Assembly (NCBI RefSeq): GCF_000384295.1 | Contig: NZ_KB913037.1 | Span: 1,094,762 to 1,158,761, forward strand | Length of the DNA stretch: 64,000 nucleotides | Source of the DNA: Amycolatopsis balhimycina FH 1894 | GTDB taxonomy: Bacteria; Actinomycetota; Actinomycetes; Mycobacteriales; Pseudonocardiaceae | Direction of reading: 5' to 3' | In this document: one piece after another, positions 18,096 to 26,747 of the stretch | How positions within the stretch are numbered: the stretch's first letter is position 1 | Layout of the letters: each line of letters opens with the position of its first letter | Position numbers and translations under genes: made by a program | Notes under the pieces: model-generated | The model's database searches: none | Seen by the model: only the letters and a program-made list of their open reading frames with translations | What the model was told of the DNA's origin: nothing

Positions 18096-19202
18096 ATGAC
18101 CGTCCGTCCGATCGCCGTCGACGAGCAGGCGTCGAGCTGCTACTTCCGCACCACCGTCGACACCCCATACCGCAAGGCTCTGGTGCAGATCACCGAGCGG
18201 TGCAACCTGCGCTGCGCGCACTGCTTCGTCTCCGCCACCAAACGCGGCAAGGACATGCCGCTGACCGAGGTCGTCAAGAAAGTCGTCCCTCGGCTGGCCG
18301 ACGCCCGAGTTCGGCGCGTGACGCTGACCGGCGGCGAGCCGACCGTTCACCCGGACTTCCTCGGCATCGTGCACGCCTTCCGCAACGCCGGAATCGACGT
18401 CGGCATCTGCACGAACGCCACCGAGCTCGACGACAAGCTCATCCAGCAGCTGACCACGGCCGGAGTCCACGTCAACGTCTCGCTCGACGGGTTCGCCGCC
18501 GACTCCCACGGCCTGTTCCGCGGCGACCGCGCCTCGTTCGACGTGACCGTGGCCAACGTCCGCAAGCTCGCCGCGGCTGGGCTGCTGCAGGGCCTGCTGT
18601 GCACGCCGAACTCTTTGGCCGCCAACGAGGAGTACGTCCGGCTGTGCGCCTTCGCCCGCGAGAACGGCGCCCGCTACGTCCTGCTCAACCCGCTGGGCAG
18701 CATGGGCCGCGGCGTGAAGTCCCAGCGAAAGCTCGCCAAGACGACCATGCACATGCAGGAGATCTTCGAGCTGACCGCCCCGTTCGACGGCCCCGACTTC
18801 GACATCGCCCACATCCGCTTCCCCAACACCGACCGCAAGCCCCTCGCCGGCTGCGAGGCCGGAACGATCATCTACGTCTTCACTCCGGGTGAGGTCACCG
18901 TCTGCCCTTACCTCGTCTTCGCCGCCCGCACCCCGATCTCGCGGCACCCCGACACCGACTTCATCGTCGGCAACATCTTCACCGATCGCGACCTCGCCGC
19001 CCGCCTCGACAACTACCGCTTCCACGAGCGGTTCCAGGTCGACGCGAACCCGACCTGTACGTCCTGCAGCCTCGAACCCCGATGCGGCAAAGGCTGCCCC
19101 GCCGCGGTCGTCGCCGCGGGCGGACGCATCGGCGACGTCGACGCCGAGCAGTGCCCCGTCACCGCCGAAGAACACCGGCTGCTGCCCCTGGACGTCGCAT
19201 GA
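18096..19202 (+). CDS. Radical SAM enzyme with SPASM-like C-terminus
   Basis: A 368-residue radical SAM protein. The [4Fe-4S]-binding motif CNLRCAHC is at residues 36-43, followed by LTGGEPTVHPDF (SAM-binding GGE motif) and VSLDGFAAD. The last 70 residues hold a Cys cluster, CTSC-x5-C-x3-C with an EQC further on, plus an earlier CEAG and CPY, which is the pattern of SPASM/twitch auxiliary cluster domains found in peptide and carbohydrate modifying enzymes. It is translationally coupled (ATGA) to a thymidylate-kinase-like gene, which suggests a nucleotide-linked substrate; the SPASM tail would otherwise suggest a peptide. No precursor peptide gene is obvious nearby. Confidence 0.85.
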   Translation: MTVRPIAVDEQASSCYFRTTVDTPYRKALVQITERCNLRCAHCFVSATKRGKDMPLTEVVKKVVPRLADARVRRVTLTGGEPTVHPDFLGIVHAFRNAGIDVGICTNATELDDKLIQQLTTAGVHVNVSLDGFAADSHGLFRGDRASFDVTVANVRKLAAAGLLQGLLCTPNSLAANEEYVRLCAFARENGARYVLLNPLGSMGRGVKSQRKLAKTTMHMQEIFELTAPFDGPDFDIAHIRFPNTDRKPLAGCEAGTIIYVFTPGEVTVCPYLVFAARTPISRHPDTDFIVGNIFTDRDLAARLDNYRFHERFQVDANPTCTSCSLEPRCGKGCPAAVVAAGGRIGDVDAEQCPVTAEEHRLLPLDVA

Positions 19203-19831
19203 GCGCGCTGCGGCTGCCGGGCAAGCTGGTGGCATTCGAAGGCCCCGGCGGCGTCGGCAAGACGACGATCACTGCGCTGGTCGCCGAGCTCCTCGGAGCG
19301 GACGGCGTTCCCGTGCACGCCACCGTCCAGCCGTCGCGCTCCCCGCTGGGCGAACTGGCTCGGCACGGCACCGACACCTACCGCGACATGGCTCTGGCCT
19401 GCCTATGCGCGGCCGACCGTCACCACCAGCTGACCAGCGAGATCCTCCCGGCCCTGGCCGAGGGCAAGATCGTGCTCTGCGACCGGTACGCGGCATCGTC
19501 GCTGGTCCTCCAAGGGCTCGACGACATCCCGCTCGATGTCGTCTGGGCGCTCAACCACGATGTGTACCGCCCCGACCTCGTGTGCGCGCTCAACGCTCCA
19601 CCCGCGGACGTCGAACAGCGACTCCGCGCCCGCGGCGGACACAGCCGCTTCGAGCGCACCCCCGGAAGCAGCTTTCGCGAAACCCTCGGCTATCTGGCGG
19701 CCATGACTTTTCTGCGCGACCAGGGCTGGCCCGTCGAGATGATCGAGTGCGCCGACGATCCCCGCGCCACGGCTGGCACCATCGTCGACCTGATCCACCG
19801 CATCTTCACGGAGAGCCCGGCATGCCCCTGA
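19199..19831 (+). CDS. Thymidylate kinase-like P-loop kinase
   Basis: A 210-residue P-loop kinase. Walker A is GPGGVGKTT at about 15-23, the DRYAASSLVLQG segment is the DRY/H motif of thymidylate kinases, and a late RARGGHSRFE Arg-rich segment stands where the LID lies. dTMP kinases phosphorylate dTMP to dTDP; this copy is shorter than housekeeping Tmk and belongs to an operon, so a dedicated (deoxy)nucleotide role is likely. ATG overlaps the radical SAM stop by four bases and its own end overlaps the next gene by ten. Confidence 0.82.
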   Translation: MSALRLPGKLVAFEGPGGVGKTTITALVAELLGADGVPVHATVQPSRSPLGELARHGTDTYRDMALACLCAADRHHQLTSEILPALAEGKIVLCDRYAASSLVLQGLDDIPLDVVWALNHDVYRPDLVCALNAPPADVEQRLRARGGHSRFERTPGSSFRETLGYLAAMTFLRDQGWPVEMIECADDPRATAGTIVDLIHRIFTESPACP

Positions 19832-20637
19832 CCGTCCTCACCCTCAACGTCGGCAACCCCGCCCTCGAACGAGGCCGCCGCCAGCGCGACTGGCTCGCCC
19901 GCCGCCACGAGGACGTCTTTGTGCTCACCGAGACCGGCTCCGGGCCCGGCACCCAGCTGATCGCCGAGTCCTACCGCGACGCCGGCTGGTCAGTCACCTA
20001 CCCCGAGCACCCCGACAAGGAACGCGGCGTCATGCTGCTGTCCCGGTTCGAGTGCACGGTGGACCCCATCGGCGCTGCGATGTCCTACCTGCCCGCCCGG
20101 CTGGCCGGCATCGTGCTGGACACCGACGGCGGTCCGCTGCGCGTCCTCGGCGCCTACGTCCCCTCCCGCGACGCCACCGAAGCTAAGACCACCCGCAAGC
20201 GCGCGTGGATCGACGCCTTCCACCAGGCCTACGAAGCCACCGGGGACGACGCCGCCGTTCTCCTGCTGGGTGATCTCAACGTCCTGGAACCCGGTCACGT
20301 ACCGCCGCACCCAGGGCAGTTCGCGCCGTTCGAGACCACCTTCTACACCGCGCTCACCCAACGGCACGGCCTCACCGACCTTTTCCGCGCGCTGCACCCG
20401 ACCGCCGTCGAGCACAGCTGGGCCCGCCGCGCGGAACTCGGCTACCGCTACGACCACGCCCACGCCTCCACCCCGCTCCTCGCCCACCTCACCAGCTGCA
20501 CGTACGTCCACGACACCCGTTCGGGGAACCCCGCCCTCACGGACCATTCAGGACTCGCCGTCCAGCTGACGCTCACCGCGACCGCGCCGCTGATAACCTC
20601 CGACCCGGCCGCGGACCGCGAGGCAACGCTGTTCTAG
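19822..20637 (+). CDS. Endonuclease/exonuclease/phosphatase (EEP) family protein
   Basis: A 271-residue metal-dependent phosphodiesterase. Motifs in order: LTLNVGN at the start, VLTETG (metal-binding Glu), GVMLLSRF, VLGAYVPSRD, LLLGDLNVLEPGH (catalytic DxN), YRYDHAHAS, and the terminal LTDHSGLAVQL (SDH-type His). All catalytic positions are present. Family members cleave DNA, RNA 2'-phosphodiesters or lipid/nucleotide phosphates. Overlaps the kinase gene by ten bases, so it is part of the same operon. Substrate unknown, probably nucleotide derived. Confidence 0.82.
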   Translation: MPLTVLTLNVGNPALERGRRQRDWLARRHEDVFVLTETGSGPGTQLIAESYRDAGWSVTYPEHPDKERGVMLLSRFECTVDPIGAAMSYLPARLAGIVLDTDGGPLRVLGAYVPSRDATEAKTTRKRAWIDAFHQAYEATGDDAAVLLLGDLNVLEPGHVPPHPGQFAPFETTFYTALTQRHGLTDLFRALHPTAVEHSWARRAELGYRYDHAHASTPLLAHLTSCTYVHDTRSGNPALTDHSGLAVQLTLTATAPLITSDPAADREATLF

Positions 20638-20694
20638 CCAGAGGGCTCGTGCCCGGCCGCCACACCAGCCGCCGAGCACAAGGGGCCTCACCGG

Positions 20695-21189
20695 ATGACC
20701 GTCGCCAGCGACCCGACGTTGCGGGTCGGCGCCCGCGTCCTGCTCCTCAACCCCGCCGACGAAGTCCTGCTCATCCACGCCCGCGATCCCGACAACCCCG
20801 ACCATCACTGGTGGGAACTCCCCGGCGGCGGCCAGGACCCGGGCGAGAAGCTCGAGGACACCGCCCGCCGCGAGATCGCCGAGGAAACCGGGCTGGTTCT
20901 GGACGAGATCGGCCGCAAGCTCTGGACCCGCGAGAGCCGCTTCACCTACCGCGGTCAAGAGCACCACCGCCTCGACCACGTCTACCTCGCCCGCACCGAC
21001 CACGACGCCCCGCAGGTCGCCCTCCGACACACCGCCAACGAGCGCGCCGGCCTGATTGAGCGGCGCTGGTGGTCAGCTGCCGCGGTCTCGACCTGCCGTG
21101 ACAAGCTCTTGCCCGCCGAGCTGCCCGACCTCCTGCAGGCACTCTTCGACGACCGCTTCCCAATCACTCCCCTGACACTCACTGCCTGA
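20695..21189 (+). CDS. NUDIX hydrolase
   Basis: A 164-residue NUDIX protein with a complete box, GGGQDPGEK then REIAEETGL (about 42-64). It begins 57 bases after the EEP gene and closes the operon. NUDIX enzymes hydrolyse nucleoside diphosphate derivatives; together with the kinase and EEP protein it gives the operon three nucleotide-handling enzymes around one radical SAM enzyme. Confidence 0.82.
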   Translation: MTVASDPTLRVGARVLLLNPADEVLLIHARDPDNPDHHWWELPGGGQDPGEKLEDTARREIAEETGLVLDEIGRKLWTRESRFTYRGQEHHRLDHVYLARTDHDAPQVALRHTANERAGLIERRWWSAAAVSTCRDKLLPAELPDLLQALFDDRFPITPLTLTA

Positions 21190-21204
21190 GACCAGCCTTC
21201 CCGC

Positions 21205-21540
21205 GTGGGCGCATCGCTGACCAGGTCGGCATCGCGATCGGACACAGACCGACTGCGCCACCGGACCGTCTAGCAGCGGAGCCGTCCAATGACACGACGA
21301 GGGCCGAGCCATCGCGGCTGCGCAAACGTCCGGCCGAAGCCGAGGAACTGATACTCAGCGGTGATGTGAGAATCACCGAGAGTATCCATCCGGCGGCTCA
21401 CGCACAGGCCCAGCGGTCACCGCACCGACCTCTGTGCTGTCGATATCGAGTTCGACCGACCGCTCGGCCAGCGTGCCTGCGGCCGACGGATGGGCGACTG
21501 AGACGAGGCCGACGCCCGGGCTTCCCCGCAGCCGATCGCG
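21205..21540 (-). pseudogene. Degenerate GNAT acetyltransferase fragment, copy of the gene at 38286
   Basis: On the minus strand pieces in different frames read VGLVSVAHPSAAGTLAE, EVGAVTAGP and FLGFGRTF, each matching the intact GNAT gene at 38286-38906 (VLVAHPPAAGTLAG, LVGAVTAS, RLGFGRTL). Nucleotide similarity to 38317-38640 is visible along most of the stretch. Stops and frameshifts make it non-functional. It fills the 500-base gap between the NUDIX and Mrr genes. Confidence 0.75.
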
Positions 21541-21703
21541 ACAGCGATTCACACGACCACGCAGGCTCTGCGCGGATATTATCAAACGGTTTCAGTCCGC
21601 ACGGTCGACGTAAAGCAGCGGTATCCCCTACGAAAATCGACCGCACCACACGGTGTAGCGTGTCGGAAAGCTATCTGCTTGCGGCGCGGAACAATGGTCG
21701 CTG

Positions 21704-22303
21704 ATGCCGATGTCCGCAACGGAAGGTGGGGCGCTCGTGGTAGAGGATGGGTTCGATCGGTGGCCGACGTTCGCTCTGAGCCCAGCTGAGTACGAGCGCG
21801 CCGTCGTCGACATTGTCACGACGACGGGCCACGAGATTACCGACTGGCGAGTAGAGCACCTGGACCCGGTCGAGGGCATGGACGGCACATACATTATCGA
21901 TGTGACCGCCCGGTTCAGGGTTATGGGCGCCGATTTCGTGATCCTCTTCGAATGCAAAAGACACTCTCGCCCGGTCGAACGCGAGGACGTCCAGGTCCTC
22001 CAGGACAAGCTGCGTTCGACGGGAGCACACAAGGGTGTTGTCGTCGCTGCAAGCGGGTTCCAGCGTGGCGCGTTGCAGTACGCGCAGAAACACGGAATCG
22101 CGTGCGTGAGGCTGGTCGACGGAGCCTGGACATACGAGACACGTGACCACAACGCACCGGCCGTCCCGCAACCCACAGGCAACTTTCTCGCGTACGCCCG
22201 CAGTCTCGGCGACCGGGGATTCCGCAATGTGCTGCTGAGCGACCAGCAATCGTCGGTACGCGACCTGCTGTTCACTACCTCCGGCGAGATGCCGACGGTA
22301 TAG
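21704..22303 (+). CDS. Mrr-like PD-(D/E)XK restriction endonuclease
   Basis: A 199-residue nuclease of the Mrr_cat type. The catalytic core is IIDVTARF (Asp66), then DFVILFECKRHSRPV with ECK at 83-85, then QVLQDKL and GVVVAASGFQRGALQYA, the standard Mrr order. Mrr enzymes cut modified or otherwise recognised foreign DNA. There is no N-terminal winged helix, so target choice may come from a partner. The ATG of the caspase-helicase gene lies 21 bases after its stop, so the two form an operon. GTG codons near 21735 are alternative starts. Confidence 0.82.
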   Translation: MPMSATEGGALVVEDGFDRWPTFALSPAEYERAVVDIVTTTGHEITDWRVEHLDPVEGMDGTYIIDVTARFRVMGADFVILFECKRHSRPVEREDVQVLQDKLRSTGAHKGVVVAASGFQRGALQYAQKHGIACVRLVDGAWTYETRDHNAPAVPQPTGNFLAYARSLGDRGFRNVLLSDQQSSVRDLLFTTSGEMPTV

Positions 22304-22324
22304 ACCCCGGAGAACGAGTTGACC

Positions 22325-25300
22325 ATGCGGTTCCACGGCACGTTTATCGGGATCGACCGCTACCAGGCTGCCGACATCGGCTTCCTCACCTCTGCGGTAC
22401 GCGACGCGACCGCACTGCACGCGCTGTTCACCGATGGCTTCGACGGCGAACCTGCTCTGCTGACCGACGCGGATGCGACCCGAGCCAAGATCGTCGAGGA
22501 GCTACGGCGGCTGGCGGCGTCCAGCAGCGACGACGATCTGGTCGTCGTCAGCTTCTCGGGTCACGGCAGCACCACACACGAACTGGTCCCGTATGATGCG
22601 GATCGCGCCAGGCTCGAGGAAACCGGGCTACCGCTGGAAGACCTCGCCGAACTTCTGAACCAGATCCCGGCGGCGACGCTGATCTGCGTGCTCGACTGCT
22701 GCTTCTCCGGCGGATTCGGCGCCAAGGCCCTGACAGCTCCGTTACACGCTCGCGGTCTTGAATCGGAGCTCGACCTATTGGAGCACATCGCCGGCCACGG
22801 CCGGATCGTTCTCGCTGCGTCCGCGCCGAATGAGCGGGCATACGAGGACCCCGGGCTTGGTCACGGCCTGCTGACCTACGAGCTGCTGACAGCGCTGCAG
22901 GGAGCGCCGGAGGTCGTCAGCGGTGGCAAGATCGACGTGTACAAACTCCTTGAACACGTCACCCGCAGGGTAGTCGACGCGTCCTCGGCAGTCCGCAAGG
23001 AACAGCATCCATGCTTTCGAGGCAGCCTCGCCGGCACGCCGACGTGGCCGATCCTCACGCCGGGCGCCCGATATGCGGCAGCCTTTCCCGAGTTCGTTCG
23101 CCAGCCCGCGACAGCGGACCTGGACAGTCTGGCATCCTTTGGCATCCCTCAGGTAGTCCTGGACACCTGGGGGCGGTCGATAGCCGAGCTCAATGCGCTA
23201 CAACTGGCCGCGATCAACGACTTCGGCGTCCTTGACGGCAAGAACCTGCTCGTCACCGCTCCGACCTCGTCGGGCAAGACCATGGTCGGCGAACTGGCCG
23301 CGCTCCGTGGCGCGGTGGACCACCAGCGCGCATTGTTTCTGCTCCCCATGCGCGCGCTGGTCGATGACAAGTACGCGGAATTCACGCGCAAGTACGCCGA
23401 TCTCGGTGTCGTGACCATTAGGTCGACCGGGGAAATCAGCGACGACAACGCGGCGCTGATGAGCGGCCGCTACGACATCTGCCTGATGACCTACGAGAAG
23501 TTCGGCTCGATGATCCTCGCCAACCCGTACTTGCTGCGCCAAGTCGGCACGATTGTCGTGGACGAGGTGCAGATGCTGGTCGACCCGGGCCGCGGAGCAG
23601 ACCTCGAGTTCGTCTTGACCCTGGTCAAGAGCCGCCGGGCCGCCGGAATCAATCCGCAGATCATCTGCCTGTCTGCCGTCATCGGCGACACCGGCGGTCT
23701 GGAGCGCTGGCTCGACGGACGGCAGCTCCGGCGGGAAGAACGCCCTGTGCCCTTGGTCGAAGGCGTCGTCGACGGGACCGGCCAGTACCGGTACCTGGAC
23801 GAGGAGGGACAGCCGAAGGCCGAGAAGGCGATCACGCCGTTGTGGAGTGGCAAGAACAGCAGCCAGGATGTGGTCATCCCGTTGGTCGCCAAGCTTGTCA
23901 GCGAAGGCAAGCAAGTCATCGTCTTCCGGGAAACCAAGGGCGAAACGCTCGGTTGTGCAGGTTACCTGTCCGCACAGCTCGGTCTCCCACCGGCCCAAGC
24001 CGCGCTCGACGCCTTGCCGACGGGCGATCTCTCGACATCCTCCGAACGGTTGCACAAGACGCTTGCCGGAGGGGTCGGCTTTCACAACGCCGACCTCACC
24101 CGCGAGGAAAGGCTGGTCCTCGAGGAGGAGTTCCGTCGTCGCGACACCGAGCTTCGTGTTCTCGTAGCCACCACCACGCTCGCCATGGGCGTGAACACTC
24201 CCGCATCCGCGGTAGTGATCGTCGGGCTCAATCATTTCAGCGGTCCGTACACTGTCGCCGAGTACAAGAACATGGTCGGCCGGGCCGGCCGGCTGGGGTA
24301 TGCTGAACACGGTGAGTCCTACATCGTCGGAACCCGAGGTCTCGACGTTCAACGGATCTGGTCTCGTTACGTCACTGGCAGGCCCGAGGACGTGAAATCG
24401 GTTTTCCTCAAAGACGTCACCGACCACCGGACGCAGGTGCTTCGCACACTCGCAGCGCTGCAGCCCGGCCCGGACGGCAGCGTCGAGTCCGACGTGCTGA
24501 TCTCCTTCCTGGAAAGCACCTTCGCCGCATTTCAGCAGCGTCAGGCCAACCCCGGATGGAGCTGGGGAAAAGGCCGCATTCTCGGCATCCTGAGCGAGCT
24601 TCAACAGCACCAGCTGATCGAGATCGTCGACGGTGGTCGGTACCGGCCAACCGACCTCGGGCGGTTCGCAGGCGAAGGTGGAGTATTTGTCGACTCGATC
24701 ATCCGGCTGGTCGAAGTGCTGCGCCACGTGACTGCACAACCGAACTCGACGACGTTGATCACCGCCGCCCAAGTGACGAAGGAACTCGACGATGTCCACT
24801 TCCCGTTCCATCGGAAAGCCAGGAATACCGAACACCGACGATGGCCGCAGGAGCTGATGAACCAGCAGGTCGAGCCGCGCGTGCAGAACATGCTGCGCAT
24901 TGGCGGCACCGACCAGCTCGCCAGCGCGGTCAGGGCGAAGAAGGCCATGGCCTGTCTGCTGTACGCGAGCAGCACACCACTCGGCGTTGTGGAACAACAC
25001 CTCATGCAGCACAACCTTGGCAACGAGGCCGCGGGCGCGATACGTAGCGTCGCCGGTCGCACGCGCGACTTGGTACCGGCCGTCATGCGAGTGTTCACGT
25101 TCCTGCACCCCGATGTCGCGACGAGCTCCCTGGCCGAGCGCACGATGGTACGTCTCGAACTCGGCATCCCAGCCGAGCTTGTCGACCTTGGAATGGTGCT
25201 CGGCGCCGAACTCACCCGGGCGCAGTACCTCGCACTTCTCGGCCACGGCATCACGACCCCTGATGAGGTCGAAGCCAGCGACGTCGAGAGCCTGGCCGAT

Positions 25301-25411
25301 CACCTCAACGTCTCTACGGCCAGGGCCGCTGAGCTCCAGGCCTTCCTGCACAACCGTGAGCGGCAGAGCGAGGAGTCGTTCGTCCCTTTGCTCCCGCCGC
25401 CCACTGAGTAG
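22325..25411 (+). CDS. Caspase-like protease fused to a Ski2-type DExH helicase
   Basis: A 1028-residue two-part protein. Residues 1-240 are a peptidase C14 (caspase/metacaspase) domain: FIGIDRYQ start, catalytic His in VSFSGHGS (His80) and catalytic Cys in VLDCCFSGGF (Cys126, second of the pair). Residues 270-800 are a superfamily 2 helicase: Walker A APTSSGKT at 312-319, VVDEVQML box II at about 411, ATTTLAMGVNTP box V and NMVGRAGRLG box VI near 650. A helical tail of about 200 residues ends in a helix-hairpin-helix-like region (LLGHGITTPDEVEASDVESLADHL). ATG at 22325 is preferred to the TTG at 22319 because GGAGAA is well placed. Coupled with the Mrr nuclease, it looks like a defence system in which nucleic acid sensing by the helicase triggers proteolysis. 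Confidence 0.88.
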   Translation: MRFHGTFIGIDRYQAADIGFLTSAVRDATALHALFTDGFDGEPALLTDADATRAKIVEELRRLAASSSDDDLVVVSFSGHGSTTHELVPYDADRARLEETGLPLEDLAELLNQIPAATLICVLDCCFSGGFGAKALTAPLHARGLESELDLLEHIAGHGRIVLAASAPNERAYEDPGLGHGLLTYELLTALQGAPEVVSGGKIDVYKLLEHVTRRVVDASSAVRKEQHPCFRGSLAGTPTWPILTPGARYAAAFPEFVRQPATADLDSLASFGIPQVVLDTWGRSIAELNALQLAAINDFGVLDGKNLLVTAPTSSGKTMVGELAALRGAVDHQRALFLLPMRALVDDKYAEFTRKYADLGVVTIRSTGEISDDNAALMSGRYDICLMTYEKFGSMILANPYLLRQVGTIVVDEVQMLVDPGRGADLEFVLTLVKSRRAAGINPQIICLSAVIGDTGGLERWLDGRQLRREERPVPLVEGVVDGTGQYRYLDEEGQPKAEKAITPLWSGKNSSQDVVIPLVAKLVSEGKQVIVFRETKGETLGCAGYLSAQLGLPPAQAALDALPTGDLSTSSERLHKTLAGGVGFHNADLTREERLVLEEEFRRRDTELRVLVATTTLAMGVNTPASAVVIVGLNHFSGPYTVAEYKNMVGRAGRLGYAEHGESYIVGTRGLDVQRIWSRYVTGRPEDVKSVFLKDVTDHRTQVLRTLAALQPGPDGSVESDVLISFLESTFAAFQQRQANPGWSWGKGRILGILSELQQHQLIEIVDGGRYRPTDLGRFAGEGGVFVDSIIRLVEVLRHVTAQPNSTTLITAAQVTKELDDVHFPFHRKARNTEHRRWPQELMNQQVEPRVQNMLRIGGTDQLASAVRAKKAMACLLYASSTPLGVVEQHLMQHNLGNEAAGAIRSVAGRTRDLVPAVMRVFTFLHPDVATSSLAERTMVRLELGIPAELVDLGMVLGAELTRAQYLALLGHGITTPDEVEASDVESLADHLNVSTARAAELQAFLHNRERQSEESFVPLLPPPTE

Positions 25412-25564
25412 CACCGTCGTGGACACCCGCGGCCGCAGAAAGCTAGGTGTACTGCTCGGGGAGGTCGCGATCGTGGTCACACATGGTCGGATGACCTTGG
25501 TGTGACGGAAGGCCTCCGGTTCGGTGTGGATTGCGACGTCGACACCAGCCCAACGGAGGTCCCC

Positions 25565-25833
25565 GTGACCCACGCCAACGCACCCTGACCCCGACCGGCA
25601 GAGACTCCACCTGGCCCGATGCGTCGTTGAGCACGGCTGACCGCTACGACTACGACGGGCGGCGGAACGGGCTCCAGGTGCGGTTCTCGACCACCGTCTG
25701 CAGGGCCGGCCGCTACCGCGACCTCGGCAAAGCCGGCATGGCCGACCAGCCCAGCCGCCCGCGCACCAGTCCAGCCCAGACACCGACGCGGACCGAACGA
25801 CGAATCGTCAAGGGCGGGGTACTGCGGCGCTGA
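25565..25833 (+). pseudogene. IS481-type transposase N-terminal remnant
   Basis: Starting with GTG the frame reads VTHANAP, the usual start of IS481 transposases, then shifts into LTPTGR and continues in fragments to YRDLGKAGMADQPSRP and PTRTERRIVK, the helix-turn-helix region. Frame breaks and a missing DDE domain make it dead. The rest of 25412-25916 holds nothing else I can support. Confidence 0.65.
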
Positions 25834-25916
25834 GATGCGAGTATCTGCCCGCGTCGCTTGTGCGATGACACTGACAAGTGTGTAACAAGACCGCCGAAAC
25901 AATCGACTCTGGGGCT

Positions 25917-26507
25917 ATGAGTCCTGCGGCCCGCACTACAGCGATCGTCATCGTCGCCGCCGTTCTAGTATTACTCGCGATCCTCATGCGACGACTGTCG
26001 AATCACCCAGACCGATGGACGATCACCAGCGGTGTAATTGGTTTGATCGGAATGATCGCCGCCATCGTCAGCGCGACAAACGATTGGAACTCGTCACCAT
26101 CGGCAGCGCCAACGGTATCACCTACCGCCTCAAGCCCCACCGCGTCTTCACAGCAAACTCCGACGACGCAGCCTCGAGTCGAGCCGAGCATGCAGTACCC
26201 CGGTCAGACTTCCCTGCCGCCAGATTCACCGCTTCGGGAAACTGGACTGCCACACATGGAGGACGCCTGCGAAAGGGCCGGATATCCGGCTGACGCATGG
26301 ATTCCGGGTCAGACCAAACCGCACAGCTTCGCAGGTCGTGTTCTTCACGCCACTGACCAGGCCTACAAATGGACTTGCGGGTCGAACAAAGGACCACAAT
26401 TGACACGGGAAGAGATCACCGTTGCATGTCAGGTCTGGGCACCCGACACTCAAGCCTACTCATGGGACCGGATTTCGCGTACTCCTGGACGTGCATTTAG
26501 GACGTGA
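25917..26507 (+). CDS. Two-TM membrane protein of unknown function
   Basis: A 196-residue protein with two hydrophobic helices at about 8-25 and 37-53, then a Ser/Thr/Pro-rich linker (60-105) and an extracytoplasmic globular region of about 90 residues containing four Cys (EDACERAGYP, WTCGSN, VACQVW). ATG at 25917 gives a clean start; a GTG at 25878 is also in frame. It stands alone between the caspase-helicase and the broken nuclease gene. Confidence 0.6.
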   Translation: MSPAARTTAIVIVAAVLVLLAILMRRLSNHPDRWTITSGVIGLIGMIAAIVSATNDWNSSPSAAPTVSPTASSPTASSQQTPTTQPRVEPSMQYPGQTSLPPDSPLRETGLPHMEDACERAGYPADAWIPGQTKPHSFAGRVLHATDQAYKWTCGSNKGPQLTREEITVACQVWAPDTQAYSWDRISRTPGRAFRT

Positions 26508-26747
26508 CCTGCACTGCCTGCCGGGCACAGAATCTCATTGAGCCAATGCTAACGCCCGGTGGATGAATGACGCAGGATTATTGCAATTCCGCCGGCCCTG
26601 GCTCCACTCTGCCGCCCGCGTCGGCTTTTACAGCCGTTGTCACTGCGCTAGAATCGGCTCGGTGTAAATATCGGGCGCGTAGCTCTTCGCCTTCCGCACG
26701 AAGAACGCGCAGCGAGTACCGAAAACCACATCCAACCGGGGCATCAG
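26508..26747. other. Intergenic, no supported gene
   Basis: Nothing coding is recognisable; base composition is somewhat lower in GC than the surroundings. Confidence 0.4.

Noticed and set aside
18096..19202. Radical SAM gene as a prokaryotic viperin
   Set aside because: The cluster motif is CNLRCAHC rather than the viperin-type CNYxCxFC and a SPASM-like Cys cluster follows, so despite the neighbouring nucleotide kinase it is not a canonical viperin.
23198..25783. Long minus-strand open frame of about 860 codons opposite the caspase-helicase
   Set aside because: It mirrors the codon structure of the plus-strand gene, has no ribosome site and no recognisable domain; it is a high-GC shadow.
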